DNA of 15,221 nucleotides from JABZIP01 sp052173355 (GCA_052173355.1 JBQMYS010000037.1:1-15221), one strand, 5' to 3'; positions 1 through 6,529 are shown, counted from the stretch's first letter. Translations and numbers: made by a program. The notes: a model not told the origin generated them from the letters alone.

Positions 1-179
1 GTTACATTTTTCTCTCTAAATGCAAGTCTTTTTACCGCTTCCTTATAATTTTGATAGCCGTTTGCATCATCATAACTTGCATATACCGCCGAACTTAAAA
101 GGGTAATACCGAGTGCCATACAAAGCCCTGTAACGGCATGCTTGCCCCTCTTTAATTCATGTAATTTTTCAAATCTCAT
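1..179 (-). CDS. Exported protein of unknown function, N-terminal part only
   Basis: The first 59 codons of a leftward gene that runs off the window. The ATG at 179 is preceded by a good ribosome binding site (AGAGG, about 8 nt upstream). The N-terminus has basic residues (LKRGKH, about 9-14), then a hydrophobic stretch (about 16-34) ending in AVYA, a plausible signal-peptidase site. The mature part begins SYDDANGYQNYKEAVKRL. This NGYxxYKxAVKxLA style recalls secreted proteins found near sigma/anti-sigma genes in some Clostridia, but that is memory-based inference and I do not recognise the family. The 121-nt gap to the ABC gene is very AT-rich; I see neither a clear promoter nor a terminator in it, so co-transcription with the ABC gene is undecided. 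Confidence 0.7.
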   Translation of the reverse strand, partial: MRFEKLHELKRGKHAVTGLCMALGITLLSSAVYASYDDANGYQNYKEAVKRLAFREKNV

Positions 180-300
180 TTCAATTCCTCTCTTTCATAA
201 TTCGATATAAAATTCCCTTGATACATATATCTTAACCTAAATTATTTAAATATCTATATACGAATTATTAAACATCTATTAACTATTAAAATATTAACTG

Positions 301-978
301 TTAACATTTTTTCGCCATCAAAAACGATTGTGTGTCTTGAAGAATGGTCCCCGTTTTTTTCATATTCATCATATGCGTTGCATTCAAAACCGCATTGTCT
401 ATATCGTGTGAAATCATCACAATAGTCATACCTTCTTTATTCAAATTGCCTAAAATTTTATAAAGTTCGTCCTGCGTTTCCGTATCAAGTCCTGCAACAG
501 GTTCATCCAAAAACAAAATCTTCGTTGCCGAGCAAAGCGCTCTTGCTATGAGCGTTCTCTGCCTTTGTCCGCCCGAAAGCTCACGAAAAGAAGAATTTTT
601 CAAATTCGAAATTCCAAGTTTTTCCATATTTTTTTCGGCTATATTTTTTGCCTCTTTGTTATAAAAAAATTCACATCCCGGCATGCTCAAAAGCCCTGAA
701 CACACTATTTCAAGAACCGTTGCGGGGAAATCGCCTTTTACGAACATATCCTGCGGTATATAGCCGACATCCTTTTGAATTAGTCCGTTTTCAAAACGAA
801 TTTCTCCCGCTATCGGTTTTAAAAGTCCAAGCAGTGTTTTTACAAATGTAGATTTGCCTGTTCCGTTTTCTCCTACAATACAAATATACTGCCCTTCTTG
901 TATTGTCACATTTATATCCTCGGCAATTTTTTTGTTACCGTACCCTATAGCCAAGTTATTTGCCTCAATCAATTTCAT
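301..978 (-). CDS. Metal ABC transporter ATP-binding protein, ZnuC/MntB-like
   Basis: A 225-residue cytoplasmic ATPase of the manganese/zinc/iron uptake ABC family. It would energise import through an inner-membrane permease. Visible parts: Walker A GENGTGKST (36-44), Q-loop Gln about 76 (YIPQD), signature LSGGQ (134-138), Walker B ILFLDEP (154-160), D-loop AGLD and the switch histidine in ISHD (191). All catalytic elements are intact and length is normal for ZnuC-type subunits. The start is fixed by an in-frame TAA two codons upstream; the ribosome site is poor (AAAGG about 14 nt away), so expression may be low or coupled. Normally a permease and a lipoprotein sit next to such a gene; neither is here, and the next gene downstream is an unrelated exported protein. 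Substrate (Zn, Mn or Fe) cannot be read from the ATPase. Its neighbour, a DUF2325 gene behind a putative metal operator, supports a metal role. Confidence 0.88.
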   Translation of the reverse strand: MKLIEANNLAIGYGNKKIAEDINVTIQEGQYICIVGENGTGKSTFVKTLLGLLKPIAGEIRFENGLIQKDVGYIPQDMFVKGDFPATVLEIVCSGLLSMPGCEFFYNKEAKNIAEKNMEKLGISNLKNSSFRELSGGQRQRTLIARALCSATKILFLDEPVAGLDTETQDELYKILGNLNKEGMTIVMISHDIDNAVLNATHMMNMKKTGTILQDTQSFLMAKKC

Positions 979-1012
979 AATTTAAGCCCGACCTTTCAAA
1001 TTCATATGTTTA

Positions 1013-1041
1013 ATTCTACCAAAAAACCCCTGTTAATACAA
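1013..1041 (-). promoter_or_regulatory. Weak candidate promoter for the metal ABC ATPase gene
   Basis: On the minus strand TTGTAT (1041-1036) and TAGAAT (1018-1013) are separated by 17 nt, giving a predicted start near 1006, about 28 nt before the ATG at 978. The -10 differs from consensus at one base, but the -35 is poor. It overlaps the terminator stem of the upstream gene, so transcription of the ATPase may instead come from read-through. Low confidence. Confidence 0.3.
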
Positions 1042-1047
1042 GGGTTT
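1021..1047 (-). terminator. Rho-independent terminator after the DUF2325 gene
   Basis: Read on the minus strand, arms at 1047-1039 (AAACCCTTG) and 1032-1024 (CAGGGGTTT) form a 9-bp stem with one G-U pair and a 6-nt loop, and the transcript continues into a T run (six T at 1026-1021). The wobble pairs only on the minus strand, which fits termination of the leftward DUF2325 transcript. It would separate or attenuate expression of the ABC ATPase downstream. Confidence 0.75.
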
Positions 1048-1072
1048 ACATAACATAACATAACATAACATA
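1048..1072. repeat. Pentanucleotide tandem repeat, (ACATA)x5
   Basis: Five perfect copies of ACATA lie between the DUF2325 stop codon and its terminator stem. The tract is non-coding. A short perfect repeat like this can vary in copy number by slippage, but here it would change only the 3' untranslated spacing. Confidence 0.9.
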
Positions 1073-1079
1073 TTCTTAA

Positions 1080-1400
1080 TTACATTTCATAATTTAATAC
1101 GTTGCAGTGTTCACAATCTCCGTTACAATGCATCGCAAGCGCTTTTTTCAATGCGCATGAACTGCTGCTGTGACATCTGAGTATCGCCGCATTGCAACGC
1201 TCACCTTCCTGAACTGCGCTATGCACCAATTTGTGTGAAACCGTATTGGTAAAAAGTATTATCAAATCCGGATTCCCTATTTTTTTCTTAAAATCCGTAG
1301 TCATTTTTGCGAAAACTTTAGCTTTATATCCGTAATCCTTACAAATATCTTTATACTGCGTTACCATCCTTTCGTTTCCGCCCACTATTACAACGCTCAT
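1080..1400 (-). CDS. DUF2325 family protein, Cys/His-rich
   Basis: A 106-residue soluble protein recognised by its N-terminus (SVVIVGGNERM, then QYKDIC), the central PDLIILFTNTVSHK stretch and RCHSSS, all typical of DUF2325. The fold is expected to be a small Rossmann-like domain; its biochemical role is not established to my knowledge. The C-terminal half is rich in Cys and His (Cys 69, 76, 82, 92, 96, 99; His 77, 91, 98), with HCNGDCEHC at 91-99, a likely metal-binding knuckle. The ATG at 1400 has an AGGAGT site about 8 nt upstream. It is transcribed from a strong-looking promoter at 1537-1509 with a dyad at the start site, and lies upstream of a metal ABC ATPase. I infer a role in metal sensing, storage or delivery; that function is not demonstrated. 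Confidence 0.85.
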   Translation of the reverse strand: MSVVIVGGNERMVTQYKDICKDYGYKAKVFAKMTTDFKKKIGNPDLIILFTNTVSHKLVHSAVQEGERCNAAILRCHSSSSCALKKALAMHCNGDCEHCNVLNYEM

Positions 1401-1484
1401 AATTTATTACTCCTATAATATTATCCTATATTTCAATCATACATAATAGTGCCAGCATACCCGCTACACTCTTTTATCACTTAT

Positions 1485-1500
1485 GTTAGCTTCAGCTAAC
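1485..1500. promoter_or_regulatory. Palindromic candidate operator (GTTAGC-N4-GCTAAC)
   Basis: A perfect 6-bp dyad with a TTCA spacer starts 8 bp downstream of the -10 box of the leftward promoter, so it covers about +2 to +17 of the predicted transcript. The half-site resembles the TTAGG/GTTAGC-type half-sites of DtxR-family metal repressors. Binding there would block initiation of the DUF2325 gene. The same bases could instead form a short hairpin at the mRNA 5' end. The regulator itself is not in the window. Confidence 0.5.
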
Positions 1501-1508
1501 TTGTTAAT

Positions 1509-1537
1509 ATTGTAACACACACTTTTTTCCATGTCAA
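1509..1537 (-). promoter_or_regulatory. Sigma-A type promoter for the DUF2325 gene
   Basis: On the minus strand a perfect -35 TTGACA (1537-1532) and a near-perfect -10 TACAAT (1514-1509) are spaced by exactly 17 nt. The predicted start is near 1502, giving a leader of about 100 nt before the ATG at 1400. The dyad at 1485-1500 sits immediately at this start. Confidence 0.8.
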
Positions 1538-1557
1538 CCGGGATTTTTTAAAAGGTC

Positions 1558-1586
1558 TTGCATTTTTTTTTCTTGCACAATATAAT
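1558..1586 (+). promoter_or_regulatory. Sigma-A type promoter for the YibE/F pair
   Basis: TTGCAT (1558-1563) and a perfect TATAAT (1581-1586) are 17 nt apart. The predicted start is near 1593, giving a leader of about 75 nt before the TTG at 1668. It is divergent from, and about 20 bp away from, the leftward promoter. No operator-like dyad overlaps it. Confidence 0.75.
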
Positions 1587-1667
1587 AAATCCAACAAGTC
1601 ATGATAACTTTGATTTTGAAAGAATTTGGAAAATATTTATACACATATTACTGAAAGGAATATCTAA

Positions 1668-2786
1668 TTGACTAATCAATCCCCAAAATATATCAAATAC
1701 ATAGTATTATTTTTAATATTCTTAACATTCTACATTGCAGTAGACCGCGATTACGCGCTGTACGAAAAACCTATCGCGCAGATTACCGCTGTAAATGATT
1801 CCGAAGCTTTTACAAAGAAAACACCTCAAGGAAAAACCGAAAGCTACTACAATCAAAAGATAAGAGCAAAGATTTTATCCGGAATTGAAAAAGACAAAAC
1901 GATTACCCTTTATAACACCTATGCCGAATCTCTGGTCTATGACGAAAAATATAAAAAAGGAATGAAAATATTTATTTCCGCACAAACGCATGACGCTGGC
2001 GAAAAATACAAAATTAGGGGAATAAAACGCGACACTCAAATCGCAAGCGGTTTTTTGATTCTGTTTTTAGCCCTCATAATTGTCGGAAAAGGTCAAGGAC
2101 TTGCAAGTTGTATCTGTCTTGTTTCAAATATTTCAATTTTAACAGTATTATTGCTTTTAAACAAACAGGGCTTACCTCTATTTCCGCTTGCTATAATTGC
2201 CTCCATACTGTTTTCGTGCATCATAATATTTTTGATAAACTCAATAAACATAAATTCATTTTTAGTTCTAATCATTACACTTACCGCAATAGCCCTGCTA
2301 ACAGGTATTTCCGCAATAGCACTGTATTTCTCTCCCCCGCTCGAATTCGAATTTCTTGAATACCTTTCGCACCCTTATGAACACTCGGATGCAAATCTGA
2401 TTTTTTTAACCGAGCTTTTAATGGGAAGTACAGGTGTAATAATAGACATCGCTATGACTATAGTCAGTTTCGCAACACAAATGCTTGAAAAACGACCTGA
2501 TATACAAGCAAAAACTCTTATTAAATCCTGTGCGCTCGTAAGCGAACACATTACCGGGACTATGATAAATGTGGTATTTTTCACAAACCTTGCAGGCTCA
2601 ATTCCGTTGTTTTTAATATCTTTAAAAAATGAAATCGGCATTTTTACAATTTTCAGATACAACATATATTTTGAAGCTGTCAGATTTTTCGTGGGCGGTA
2701 TATCTATACTGCTAACCATCCCGCTTTCTGCAATTATTTCGGCAATTTACGGAAAAAGGAGGCAAAAATCATGCTTACCGTTTTAG
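1668..2786 (+). CDS. YibE/F family membrane protein, larger partner
   Basis: A 372-residue polytopic membrane protein of the YibE/F family (COG5438), function unknown. One membrane segment lies at about 10-25, followed by an extracytoplasmic region of about 100 residues with a small beta-rich look (about 27-122), then about seven hydrophobic segments to the C-terminus. Family signatures seen: LMGSTGVIIDIAMTIVS (about 251-267) and TGTMINVVFF (about 296-305). It starts with TTG: a GAAAGGAA site at 1653-1660 sits 7 nt before it, and no ATG fits. Its last 16 bp overlap the next gene, which is a shorter member of the same family. Such long/short pairs are common in Firmicutes, suggesting the two form one membrane complex. 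A transport role is often supposed but is inference. Confidence 0.85.
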   Translation: MTNQSPKYIKYIVLFLIFLTFYIAVDRDYALYEKPIAQITAVNDSEAFTKKTPQGKTESYYNQKIRAKILSGIEKDKTITLYNTYAESLVYDEKYKKGMKIFISAQTHDAGEKYKIRGIKRDTQIASGFLILFLALIIVGKGQGLASCICLVSNISILTVLLLLNKQGLPLFPLAIIASILFSCIIIFLINSININSFLVLIITLTAIALLTGISAIALYFSPPLEFEFLEYLSHPYEHSDANLIFLTELLMGSTGVIIDIAMTIVSFATQMLEKRPDIQAKTLIKSCALVSEHITGTMINVVFFTNLAGSIPLFLISLKNEIGIFTIFRYNIYFEAVRFFVGGISILLTIPLSAIISAIYGKRRQKSCLPF

Positions 2787-3520
2787 CGGCAATCTTTGTA
2801 ATACTTTGCCTTACCATAGGGGGACAGCGAACTGCAAAATCACTCATAAGCATATTTTTAAATGCTCTTACCGTCCTTGCATTGATAGGCGCTATATTTC
2901 TCGGAATTCATCCGTTGCTTTCATGCTTTATCTTTTGTGCTTTCGTATGCCTTATTACCTTATTTTATCAAAACGGCTACAATCCCAAAACTGTTTGCGC
3001 ATTCATTTCCATTGTTATAATCTCAATATTTATGGCAAGCTTAGTATCTGTTTTTGTAAATATCAGTGCTATACAGGGATTCCCGCTTGCTCAATTTGAA
3101 ATTCAGGAAACAAACGGCTATATGAAAAATGTATCTTTATATATGCCCGCCGTTCAAAGCGTTGTAATACTTACGGTAGTTTTGGGTTCTGTCATAGATA
3201 CCTCGATTTGCATATCTTCATCACTATATGAAATTCGAATGCGTAACAAAGATTTTTCAACATCCGAGCTGTTTTGGTCAGGAATGAACATAGGCAAAAA
3301 TATATTAAGTTCAACTGTCAACACGCTTTTTTTCATTTACATAGCCGAATATCTCACTTTATTTTTACAATTCGCAAACGATTACAGCTTCCCGGATATG
3401 ATAAATTCGAAAGAATTTTCTCAAGAAACTTCCTCGGTACTTTTTGCCGCTATAGCATCTGTCGCTGTAATCCCTGTCACCTCAGCCATTTGCGCATACG
3501 ATTGTTCAAAAAGATGCTAG
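2771..3520 (+). CDS. YibE/F family membrane protein, shorter partner
   Basis: A 249-residue membrane protein with about six hydrophobic segments (roughly 3-17, 27-45, 49-66, 77-98, 127-149, 180-200 and 222-243). The stretch VVLGSVIDTSICISSSLYE (about 136-154) and the later MNIGKNILSSTVNTLFF (about 172-188) mirror the GxxIDxAMxI and GTMxN signatures of the larger partner, so it is the second half of a YibE/F pair. It lacks the large extracytoplasmic domain of that partner. The ATG is well set by AAGGAGG at 2756-2762, inside the end of the upstream gene, so translation is probably coupled. Function unknown. Confidence 0.82.
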   Translation: MLTVLAAIFVILCLTIGGQRTAKSLISIFLNALTVLALIGAIFLGIHPLLSCFIFCAFVCLITLFYQNGYNPKTVCAFISIVIISIFMASLVSVFVNISAIQGFPLAQFEIQETNGYMKNVSLYMPAVQSVVILTVVLGSVIDTSICISSSLYEIRMRNKDFSTSELFWSGMNIGKNILSSTVNTLFFIYIAEYLTLFLQFANDYSFPDMINSKEFSQETSSVLFAAIASVAVIPVTSAICAYDCSKRC

Positions 3521-3553
3521 TTACTTTTGTTTAATTTAGGTGTATAAATTATG

Positions 3554-3562
3554 TGTTATACT
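3554..3562 (+). promoter_or_regulatory. Weak candidate extended -10 before the flavodiiron gene
   Basis: TGT-TATACT fits the extended -10 pattern TGnTATAAT with one mismatch. There is no good -35 at the right distance, and the implied leader is only about 14 nt. The gene may also be reached by read-through from the YibE/F pair, since no terminator is visible between them. Confidence 0.3.
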
Positions 3563-3569
3563 TTATTTC

Positions 3570-3576
3570 AAGGGGG
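3570..3576 (+). promoter_or_regulatory. Ribosome binding site deciding the flavodiiron start
   Basis: AAGGGGG lies 5 nt before the ATG at 3582. The frame is open back to a GTG at 3540, but the extra 14 residues have no ribosome site and no family support, so 3582 is preferred. Confidence 0.75.
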
Positions 3577-3581
3577 TTATT

Positions 3582-5459
3582 ATGCATTGTGTTAAAAAAA
3601 TAACAAATGACCTTTATTGGGTCGGTGCTAACGATAGAAGACTTGCGATGTTTGAAGGAGTATACTCCGTACCTAAAGGAGTATCTTACAACTCGTATCT
3701 GCTGCTTGACGATGATGTTACCGTTCTTTTTGATACGGTAGATAAAGCGGTTTTTGAAGTTTTCTTTGAAAATATTGAACATCTTTTAAAAGGAAGGCAC
3801 CTTGATTACTTGGTAATTCATCACATGGAGCCCGACCATTCGGCTACTCTTGCAGAACTTCTGCTCAGATACCCTGAAGTTCAAATCATATGTTCTGCAC
3901 GAGCAGAAGCTATGATAAAGCAGTTCTGTTGTAGAAATTACGATGTAAGCATTCGCGTAGTAGGTGAAAACGATACTTTCAAAACAGCTAATCACGAATA
4001 TACCTTTATGATGGCTCCAATGGTACACTGGCCTGAAGTAATGATGAGTTACGACAGCACAGACAAACTTGTTTTCTCCGCAGACGCATTCGGTGCTTTC
4101 GGTGCTTTAAACGGAGCGATATTTGCAGACGAAGTCGACTTTAACCACGATTTTATGGATGAAGCTCGCAGGTACTACTGCAATATCGTTGGTAAATACG
4201 GCACCCAAGTTCAAAATGTACTTCGAAAAATGGAAGCCCTTGATGTCAAACTGATATGCCCTCTACATGGATTCGTTTGGCGAAATAAGCTTTCCGATTT
4301 CATAGATAAATATAAAAAATGGAGTTCTTACGAACCTGAAGAAACAGGTGTAATGATAGCATACGCTTCAGTTTACGGACACACTGAAAATACGGCTGAA
4401 ATAGTATCTTCCAAATTACGTGAAAACGGCATCAAAACAGTAATGTTCGACGTTTCGGTAACTCCTACATCTGAAATAGTTGCAGCCGCATTCAGATGGA
4501 GTCACCTGCTTTTCGCATCTACTACTTACAATGCAGGCATATTTATATCAATGGAAGAACTTTTAAATGATATAGTTTCCCACAACTTGCAAAACAGAAC
4601 GGTTGCATTCATCGAAAACGGTTCCTGGGCTCCTACCAGCGGCGAGTTGATGCGTGAACTTGTATCCAAATGTAAAAATATGACATTGATCAGCAACAAG
4701 GTTACTCTGCTTTCTGCGTTACGCGACTCACAGATGAGTGATCTTGATAAGTTGGTAGAAGCAATTTCAGAGAGCATACCGGGTTACAAAAAACCTTCTC
4801 CGATTGTTACAACAAGCGGAGTTTCGCCTATCAGCGCAAGCACAGGCGCAGTAGATCCGAATGCTATGTTTAAATTTTCTTACGGTTTGTTCGTTCTTAC
4901 AGCAAAAGACGGCAAAGACAACGGATGTATCATCAACACCGCCGCTCAGCTTACAAGCAATCCGCAAAAAATCAATTTAGCTGTAAACAAGGCAAATCAC
5001 ACACACGATATGATTCTCAAAACAGGCCTTTTCAACTTGTCGGTACTTTCTGAAAACGCAAATTTTGATACGTTTAAGCGTTTCGGTTTCGCTTCCGGCA
5101 GGGATACCGATAAATTTGCCGGCTATTCACAATTTGCAAGAAGTGCAAACGGGCTTGCATACGTCACTGAAGGAACTAACGCTTTCATCTCCGGTAAGAT
5201 TGTAGATGCTTACGATCAGGGCACTCACACCTTGTTTGTGGCAGAAGTAACAGAAGCTGTAATTCTTAACAATGACCCTTCAGTTACTTATACATACTAT
5301 TTCGACCACATAAAACCAAAACCTCAAGCGTCTTCCGGCGAGAAGAAAAAAGGTTGGGTTTGTAAAATTTGCGGTTATGTTCACGATGGCGAAGATTTAC
5401 CTGCAGACTTTATTTGTCCGCTCTGTAAACATGGCATAGCAGACTTTGAAAGACTATAA
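3582..5459 (+). CDS. Flavodiiron protein fused to flavin reductase and rubredoxin
   Basis: A 625-residue soluble protein with four modules, expected to reduce O2 to water and/or NO to N2O and so protect an anaerobe. (1) Metallo-beta-lactamase-like diiron domain, about 1-250, with ligands HxExDH (His81, Glu83, Asp85, His86), His149, Asp168 and His229 all present. (2) Flavodoxin domain, about 257-395, with the FMN loop SVYGHTE (263-269). (3) Flavin-reductase-like domain, about 425-575. (4) C-terminal short rubredoxin, about 592-625, with CKIC (595-598) and CPLC (613-616). The modules could carry electrons from a reduced nicotinamide or flavin donor through rubredoxin or FMN to the diiron site within one chain. 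It is followed after 16 nt by the NusG domain II gene, so the three genes to 6337 probably form one operon. Whether O2 or NO is the main substrate cannot be told from sequence. Confidence 0.93.
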   Translation: MHCVKKITNDLYWVGANDRRLAMFEGVYSVPKGVSYNSYLLLDDDVTVLFDTVDKAVFEVFFENIEHLLKGRHLDYLVIHHMEPDHSATLAELLLRYPEVQIICSARAEAMIKQFCCRNYDVSIRVVGENDTFKTANHEYTFMMAPMVHWPEVMMSYDSTDKLVFSADAFGAFGALNGAIFADEVDFNHDFMDEARRYYCNIVGKYGTQVQNVLRKMEALDVKLICPLHGFVWRNKLSDFIDKYKKWSSYEPEETGVMIAYASVYGHTENTAEIVSSKLRENGIKTVMFDVSVTPTSEIVAAAFRWSHLLFASTTYNAGIFISMEELLNDIVSHNLQNRTVAFIENGSWAPTSGELMRELVSKCKNMTLISNKVTLLSALRDSQMSDLDKLVEAISESIPGYKKPSPIVTTSGVSPISASTGAVDPNAMFKFSYGLFVLTAKDGKDNGCIINTAAQLTSNPQKINLAVNKANHTHDMILKTGLFNLSVLSENANFDTFKRFGFASGRDTDKFAGYSQFARSANGLAYVTEGTNAFISGKIVDAYDQGTHTLFVAEVTEAVILNNDPSVTYTYYFDHIKPKPQASSGEKKKGWVCKICGYVHDGEDLPADFICPLCKHGIADFERL

Positions 5460-5475
5460 TAGTTGAGAAACTGAA

Positions 5476-5850
5476 ATGATAAAAAAATATGATATAGCTT
5501 TGGGGCTGTGCTTAATTATTTTAGGCATAGCCTCTGCGCTTTACCCCCTGCTCGTTTCCGAAACCGGCGGAACACTGGAAGTCAGCGTAGACGGCAAACA
5601 CTATGGCAGCTATCCTCTTTTCATAGAGCGAAAGGTAAAAATAAAAAACGGAAACTGCATAAATATCTTTGAAATAAAAGACGGACAAGTAAAGATGATC
5701 TCTGCAAGTTGCAAAAATCAGCTATGCGTTAAATCTCGTCCTATCAGTCGCACTGCACAAAATATCGTTTGCCTCCCGAATCATGTTATGCTTCGCATAG
5801 TAAACGATAACAAAAAAGACAAGGAGAACTTAGATGCAATCGCAAATTAA
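5476..5850 (+). CDS. NusG domain II-containing membrane-anchored protein
   Basis: A 124-residue protein with an N-terminal membrane anchor (about 7-27) and an exposed NusG domain II-like beta domain (about 32-110, formerly DUF1312). Family features: SCKNQLCV (Cys79, Cys84) and IVCLPN (Cys99), with the three cysteines in their usual places. It is not the transcription factor NusG; only the small accessory domain is shared. In many Firmicutes this gene stands directly before a Gx transporter gene, as here, often near flavin or quinone related redox genes. Its start has only a weak ribosome site (GAGAA), so it may depend on translation of the upstream flavodiiron gene 16 nt away. The last 17 bp overlap the next gene. 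Precise function unknown. Confidence 0.85.
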   Translation: MIKKYDIALGLCLIILGIASALYPLLVSETGGTLEVSVDGKHYGSYPLFIERKVKIKNGNCINIFEIKDGQVKMISASCKNQLCVKSRPISRTAQNIVCLPNHVMLRIVNDNKKDKENLDAIAN

Positions 5851-6337
5851 CACGAAAAAACTCACAAGCTCCGCTCTAATCGCCAGCCTTGCCTTGATAA
5901 TGTCCTATGTGGAATTTTTAATTCCTATGCCTTTTCCTATACCCGGCATCAAACTGGGAATCGCAAATCTGGCAATATTGATAGCCCTATATAAACTCGG
6001 TCCGTCATATGCGCTACCTATAAACCTGCTTAGAATAGCCATTGCGGGACTCCTTTTTACCGGTTTGTTCAGCACGCTTTATGCGGCTTCCGGCGCGCTG
6101 TTAAGTTTTGTTGTAATGATTTTTCTAAAAAATACGGACAAATTCAGCATAGTAGGTGTAAGCATGGCAGGTAGCGTGGCTCACAATTTAGGACAACTTT
6201 TAATAGCATCATTCATAATGTCAACTCCTCACTTGCTCTATTATTTCCCTGTTTTACTATTTTCAGGAATGCTAACCGGCATCCTCATAGGAATATGCGC
6301 ATACGAATTGCTTAAAAAATTAGTTAAAGCGTTTTAA
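5834..6337 (+). CDS. Gx transporter family membrane protein
   Basis: A 167-residue integral membrane protein with about five hydrophobic segments. The PMPFPIPGIKLGIANL motif (about 31-46) followed by NLLRIAIAGLLF (about 64-75) is typical of the Gx transporter family (Pfam HepPPS_I, once named heptaprenyl diphosphate synthase component I). The fold resembles the substrate subunits of ECF-type vitamin importers, so a role in moving a small cofactor or its precursor is plausible but unproven. The ATG follows AAGGAGA placed inside the end of the preceding gene, and the 17-bp overlap indicates translational coupling. Association with the NusG domain II gene and the flavodiiron gene suggests a redox-cofactor context. 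No clear U-tract terminator follows. Confidence 0.85.
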   Translation: MQSQINTKKLTSSALIASLALIMSYVEFLIPMPFPIPGIKLGIANLAILIALYKLGPSYALPINLLRIAIAGLLFTGLFSTLYAASGALLSFVVMIFLKNTDKFSIVGVSMAGSVAHNLGQLLIASFIMSTPHLLYYFPVLLFSGMLTGILIGICAYELLKKLVKAF

Positions 6338-6529
6338 AATTAACTTAGGTGACCATATAGCTGACCTGATTTTTGCCCCCACACTTGCCTATATCCGATT
6401 TTATCGGAGGACTTACTTCTAAACTACGCCATGCTCACTGCCCGCCCTGCGTTGCAGCTTACGTGGATCCTTTTGCCCGTAGCTGGCTTGGATTTTCAAT
6501 CACAGACCTATATAGTCGCCAAAATTAAC
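6336..6529. repeat. Structured element with inverted ends and 9-bp flanking repeat
   Basis: This stretch between two convergent genes has no coding frame. The 9-bp sequence AAAATTAAC occurs at 6336-6344 and again at 6521-6529. Just inside lie imperfect inverted repeats: GGTGACCATATAG (6348-6360) against the complement of 6508-6520, 11 of 13 matching; including the flanks, 17 of 21. The interior is about 50% G+C by hand count over 6361-6520, above its surroundings. It holds a 6-bp hairpin (6394-6408, TTT loop), a longer stem pairing 6455-6463 with 6478-6485 (one bulge), and the 8-mer TTTTGCCC twice, exactly 100 bp apart (6371, 6471). Together this looks like a non-autonomous, MITE-like insertion with target duplication, or a small structured RNA. 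I do not recognise its family and see no second copy in the window. Confidence 0.5.

Noticed and set aside
1048..1072. Start of a CRISPR array
   Set aside because: Contiguous 5-bp units with no spacers, and no cas genes nearby.
3540..3581. Upstream GTG start for the flavodiiron protein
   Set aside because: It has no Shine-Dalgarno site and adds 14 residues unlike the family start; the ATG at 3582 has AAGGGGG at the right distance.
5476..5850. Transcription factor NusG
   Set aside because: Only a domain II-like fold behind a membrane anchor is present; the NGN domain and KOW motif of true NusG are absent.
6394..6408. Hairpin as a rho-independent terminator for the Gx transporter gene
   Set aside because: The 6-bp stem with a TTT loop is real, but no T run follows on either strand.
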